Part shown: piece by piece, positions 61,630 through 64,000 of the stretch | Layout of the letters: each line of letters begins with the position of its first letter | How positions within the stretch are numbered: position 1 is the first letter of the stretch | Assembly: GCF_010365865.1 (NCBI RefSeq) | Contig: NZ_CP048020.1 | Span: 2,232,001-2,296,000 of the forward strand | From: Treponema vincentii | Lineage (GTDB): Bacteria; Spirochaetota; Spirochaetia; Treponematales; Treponemataceae | Direction of reading: 5' to 3' | DNA: 64,000 bases | The notes under the pieces: generated by a model | Databases searched by the model: none | Seen by the model: the letters and a program-made list of their open reading frames with translations, nothing else | Told to the model about the DNA's origin: nothing | Translations under genes and position numbers: made by a program

Positions 61630-62792
61630 ACAAGCGGTCGTTTGTTATCGGATAGCCGCTTATCAAGATACTCCTTATTTAAGTGCAGCTCTTTTACCAA
61701 TGTGCGCATTTGATCGGCGGAGAGTAGATTCTGTTCGGCAAAAAGGAAGATGAGCGCCCGTTCTGCGATGCAGGGAACACGGAGCGCATTGATCCGTTCA
61801 GGCGAAGGATTGGCGCAATCGAGATATTCAGTCTTAAACGTATTAAATAATATGGAATGCTCCATATTATCTTGAATTGCCGCAAGTTCCTGCATAAGCG
61901 GCTGCATATTTCCTCTGCTTGCTTCTATTCCAAGCGGCTTTAACGTAAAGAACGTGTACTGCTTACCGGGTAAAAAATGGTGCTGATCGCAGCGGGTACA
62001 GTAATTCGGTTCAAAAGGGTCTTCTTTTTTGCGGTCTCCCCCGATGATAATCAGCGGATCAAAATAGAGCGCGGGGCATTCAACGCCGTTTACAATGTAG
62101 TATCGATAGGTATTGTAGCCATTTTGCAGACAGTCTGGATGTTCGCAATAAGCGGAGAACGGATATATTTCCGTTGCCGTTTCTACCAGCAGCCGCGCTG
62201 TTGCATTGAAAATTTCGCCGCGGAAGTTTAGCAGCAAGGTCGGCATCACAAACACAAGGCCGCGGCGGTCGCTTTCTTTTTTAATCACGTATGCGAGCCG
62301 TTCGTCATAAAATGCTGCCTCATCGATAATCCAGGTACCGATATGCGGATTTTCCTGTAATAGTCTTTCAAGCGCAAACGAATTGCCGACTGTCGCAATA
62401 TGTTCCCCGCACCGCTGGTAGCCGCCGCGGTAGGCAAGCGCATCCTCAGGATAGTCGGGAAAACGCTCTTTATCGAGGCTGTAGCGTGCAAAAAAAGTAT
62501 ATCGCCTATCCGCCGAGCCGATACCGCTTGCAGGGTCAAACAAATCTTTTTGAGAATTTGCTCCGCTGGTCAGCTTTTGCACGGCGCCGCTTTTGGTACG
62601 GGCGACTTGTGCATCTCTCCATACGTGTCCCGCATATTCGGTTTTTCCCGACCCCATCGGCCCTACCACCAGGATACGGCGAGAGGCAGTAGTAAAGTCA
62701 AAATGAGCTTTCGGCTCATGCATCAATAAAGAAGGAAAGCCAAGGTTTTTAAACCATGCATTAATCTGTTCTTGTGCGGGTTCCAATTGCAT
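61620..62792 (-). CDS. thymidine-kinase-like P-loop ATPase (large, uncharacterised)
   Basis: This 390-residue protein has Walker A VGPMGSGKTEYA (about residues 39-50), like GPMFSGKT of TK1-type thymidine kinase, and a DEA motif in TWIIDEAAFYD (about 152-162) like DEAQF. A later Cys set (CEHPDCL near 220 and CTRC near 267) could bind zinc as in TK1. It is about twice the size of TK1 (about 190-230), with an insert between the motifs and a C-terminal extension of about 110 residues. True kinase activity is uncertain. It ends 1 nt from the lepB stop, so both share a transcript. Confidence 0.6.
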   Translation of the reverse strand: MQLEPAQEQINAWFKNLGFPSLLMHEPKAHFDFTTASRRILVVGPMGSGKTEYAGHVWRDAQVARTKSGAVQKLTSGANSQKDLFDPASGIGSADRRYTFFARYSLDKERFPDYPEDALAYRGGYQRCGEHIATVGNSFALERLLQENPHIGTWIIDEAAFYDERLAYVIKKESDRRGLVFVMPTLLLNFRGEIFNATARLLVETATEIYPFSAYCEHPDCLQNGYNTYRYYIVNGVECPALYFDPLIIIGGDRKKEDPFEPNYCTRCDQHHFLPGKQYTFFTLKPLGIEASRGNMQPLMQELAAIQDNMEHSILFNTFKTEYLDCANPSPERINALRVPCIAERALIFLFAEQNLLSADQMRTLVKELHLNKEYLDKRLSDNKRPLVWN

Positions 62793-64000
62793 TTATAAAG
62801 CTCCAAATCGCGAGAAGGGAAATACCCGCAGTATCGTCGTACCGAGTATTTTTTCCGCAGGGACATATTTCGGTTCAATATTACTTAAAAATCGAATGGA
62901 TTGTACATCGTTTTTATCTACGGAGGTCAGCTTAAAAACAGTGGAATGGCGCATATCTGTTGAATTAAACCGGTTGTCCCCCATCATAAAATACGCATTT
63001 TCAGGAATGTACTCATCCTGTCCGGCAGGGAAGACATTCATGTTGCGCTGATTAGTCCATGCAAGATAAAAGGCGTAGGTTTGCGCTTCTTGTAAAAGAC
63101 TGTTCCGCACTTCGTCGTTGATGAATTGCTCCGCCGTAGCGTTTGCACGGAACAGTTCAATATTGCGGATAATGATTTTACCGAAGCAGAGCTTGATAAG
63201 TGCATTCAACTGCGCAAACCGTTTTTCGTATAACGAAGCGTCCTGTGTATCGCCGCTTTGCCAATAAGGAACCCAACTTGTCATAAAGCTGCGGAACCAT
63301 GCAAGCCCGCCGTTGGTGGTTAAAATTTCGCGGCTTATCGTATCGTTTGCACGAAAGAGTGCGCTCATCTCATATTCAGCTTCCTGTAAGAAATCTGCAG
63401 CTGCCGCCGTGTCGTTATTGCCTTTTAAAAGCGAAAGCCGGTTGACAAGCGATTCGGTTTGCTTTACTGCATCGTTTAAGTTGAGTGCTTTTCGCTGTGA
63501 TTCAACTGCTTCCATTATACGCAGTTCTTCGGAGCCGATATATATATCTTTGATTAACCGGCGTTCTGATATGGGAAGACTTGCTAAATCCCAATTTGCA
63601 TAGAGGCTATCTTCTTCTACCGGTAAAAATTCGGTATCGCCGCGATGTTTAACGTATAAAACTCCGTCGACCAGCATCAGCTTTTCGCCGGGAAGTCCGG
63701 TAACCCGCTTTACCAGCGGATCCGCTTTCGGTTTGCCGTTGTCATCGGTGTTAAGGTTTACTCGTGCAAGGGTGAGCATATACACCAACTGCGACATAAA
63801 CGTTTTAAGCCGTGCCTTGGGCGTGTCGGGATAATTCGGGTTGTTCAGGATAACGATATCGCCGCGCTGATATTTTTTCCATTGCGGAAGTCTAAAAGAC
63901 GAAAGCGGAAAAAAAGGCCCCGAAGGAGTTTTAACGCCGATAACCGTATCACCGATCATAAACTCCGGCACCATAGATTCCGATGGAATGCGGTATACCT
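62793..64000 (-). CDS. lepB: signal peptidase I, large spirochaete type (5' end beyond the window)
   Basis: This membrane protease removes signal peptides. The frame enters from the right edge; codons before the first ATG (63974) read YRIPSES, so the catalytic Ser lies just upstream of that ATG and the true start is outside the window. Box C-D PLVKRVTGLPGEKLML has the catalytic Lys, and box E MGDNRFNSTDMRHS is clear. Between them lies an insert of about 180 residues, helical and partly charged, absent from E. coli LepB. The C-terminus FPFSRFGAL is usual. Confidence 0.9.
   Translation of the reverse strand, partial: VYRIPSESMVPEFMIGDTVIGVKTPSGPFFPLSSFRLPQWKKYQRGDIVILNNPNYPDTPKARLKTFMSQLVYMLTLARVNLNTDDNGKPKADPLVKRVTGLPGEKLMLVDGVLYVKHRGDTEFLPVEEDSLYANWDLASLPISERRLIKDIYIGSEELRIMEAVESQRKALNLNDAVKQTESLVNRLSLLKGNNDTAAAADFLQEAEYEMSALFRANDTISREILTTNGGLAWFRSFMTSWVPYWQSGDTQDASLYEKRFAQLNALIKLCFGKIIIRNIELFRANATAEQFINDEVRNSLLQEAQTYAFYLAWTNQRNMNVFPAGQDEYIPENAYFMMGDNRFNSTDMRHSTVFKLTSVDKNDVQSIRFLSNIEPKYVPAEKILGTTILRVFPFSRFGAL

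Overview
The window looks like chromosome of an oral, butyrate-forming Treponema of the T. vincentii / T. medium type. This rests on spirochaete-style genes: a DtxR/TroR-type regulator, a PnrA/TmpC purine ABC operon, a fused aroDE, a LytS-like-sensor chemotaxis receptor, a hydroxybutyryl-CoA/crotonase/CoA-transferase cluster and a selD-yedF selenium cluster. Species is inference; no rRNA or tRNA gene was seen.

Layout. 1-4.1 kb: broken surface lipoprotein, troR, aroDE, rpiA, mtnN. 4.1-8.2 kb (minus): flavodoxin/ferredoxin protein, CoA-transferase, crt, hbd. 8.5-14.3 kb: TetR regulator, a PpsA/rifampin-phosphotransferase-like enzyme, MATE exporter, MscS channel. 14.6-18.5 kb (minus): iron-type ABC importer. 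18.6-21.0 kb: RpiR regulator and gnd. 21.1-27.4 kb (minus): complete pyrBIKDFCE operon behind an attenuator with a leader peptide. 27.5-34.8 kb: GIN-domain lipoprotein, YgbA-like protein, membrane methyltransferase and a heterodimer-type ABC exporter pair split by small enzymes and repeats. 35.2-38.0 kb: aspS and epmA. 38.4-43.8 kb: an AT-rich integron gene-cassette array with three clear attC sites and no integrase in the window, carrying toxin-antitoxin and HEPN genes. 43.86-45.34 kb: a complete but frameshifted IS256-family element with target duplication. 45.4-52.9 kb (minus): zinc-ribbon/Coa1-like membrane protein, purine ABC operon, chemotaxis receptor. 53.0-56.8 kb: molybdate-transport remnants and the selenium cluster. 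57.0-60.2 kb: uvrB and clpP. 60.4-64 kb (minus): broken Rpn nuclease gene, lipoprotein fragment, thymidine-kinase-like ATPase and signal peptidase I running off the end.

The most unusual content is outside genes. At least eleven copies of a 70-110 bp modular element (called type A here) are present. Each is up to three hairpins with near-constant loops (ACGGAT/AGGGAT core) and constant linkers, but the arms differ from copy to copy while staying self-complementary. Two further families of nested palindromes (B and C) follow the same rule. They sit between genes, overlap stop codons, form the 3' ends of coding sequences and occupy the middle of one gene.

A second theme is promoters whose -10 box lies 6-11 nt before the start codon (troR, aroDE, rpiR, aspS, selD, uvrB, cassette toxin genes), predicting leaderless or near-leaderless mRNAs. 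Several frameshifts (gnd, csd, transposase) lie in short homopolymer runs and may be real or sequencing errors.
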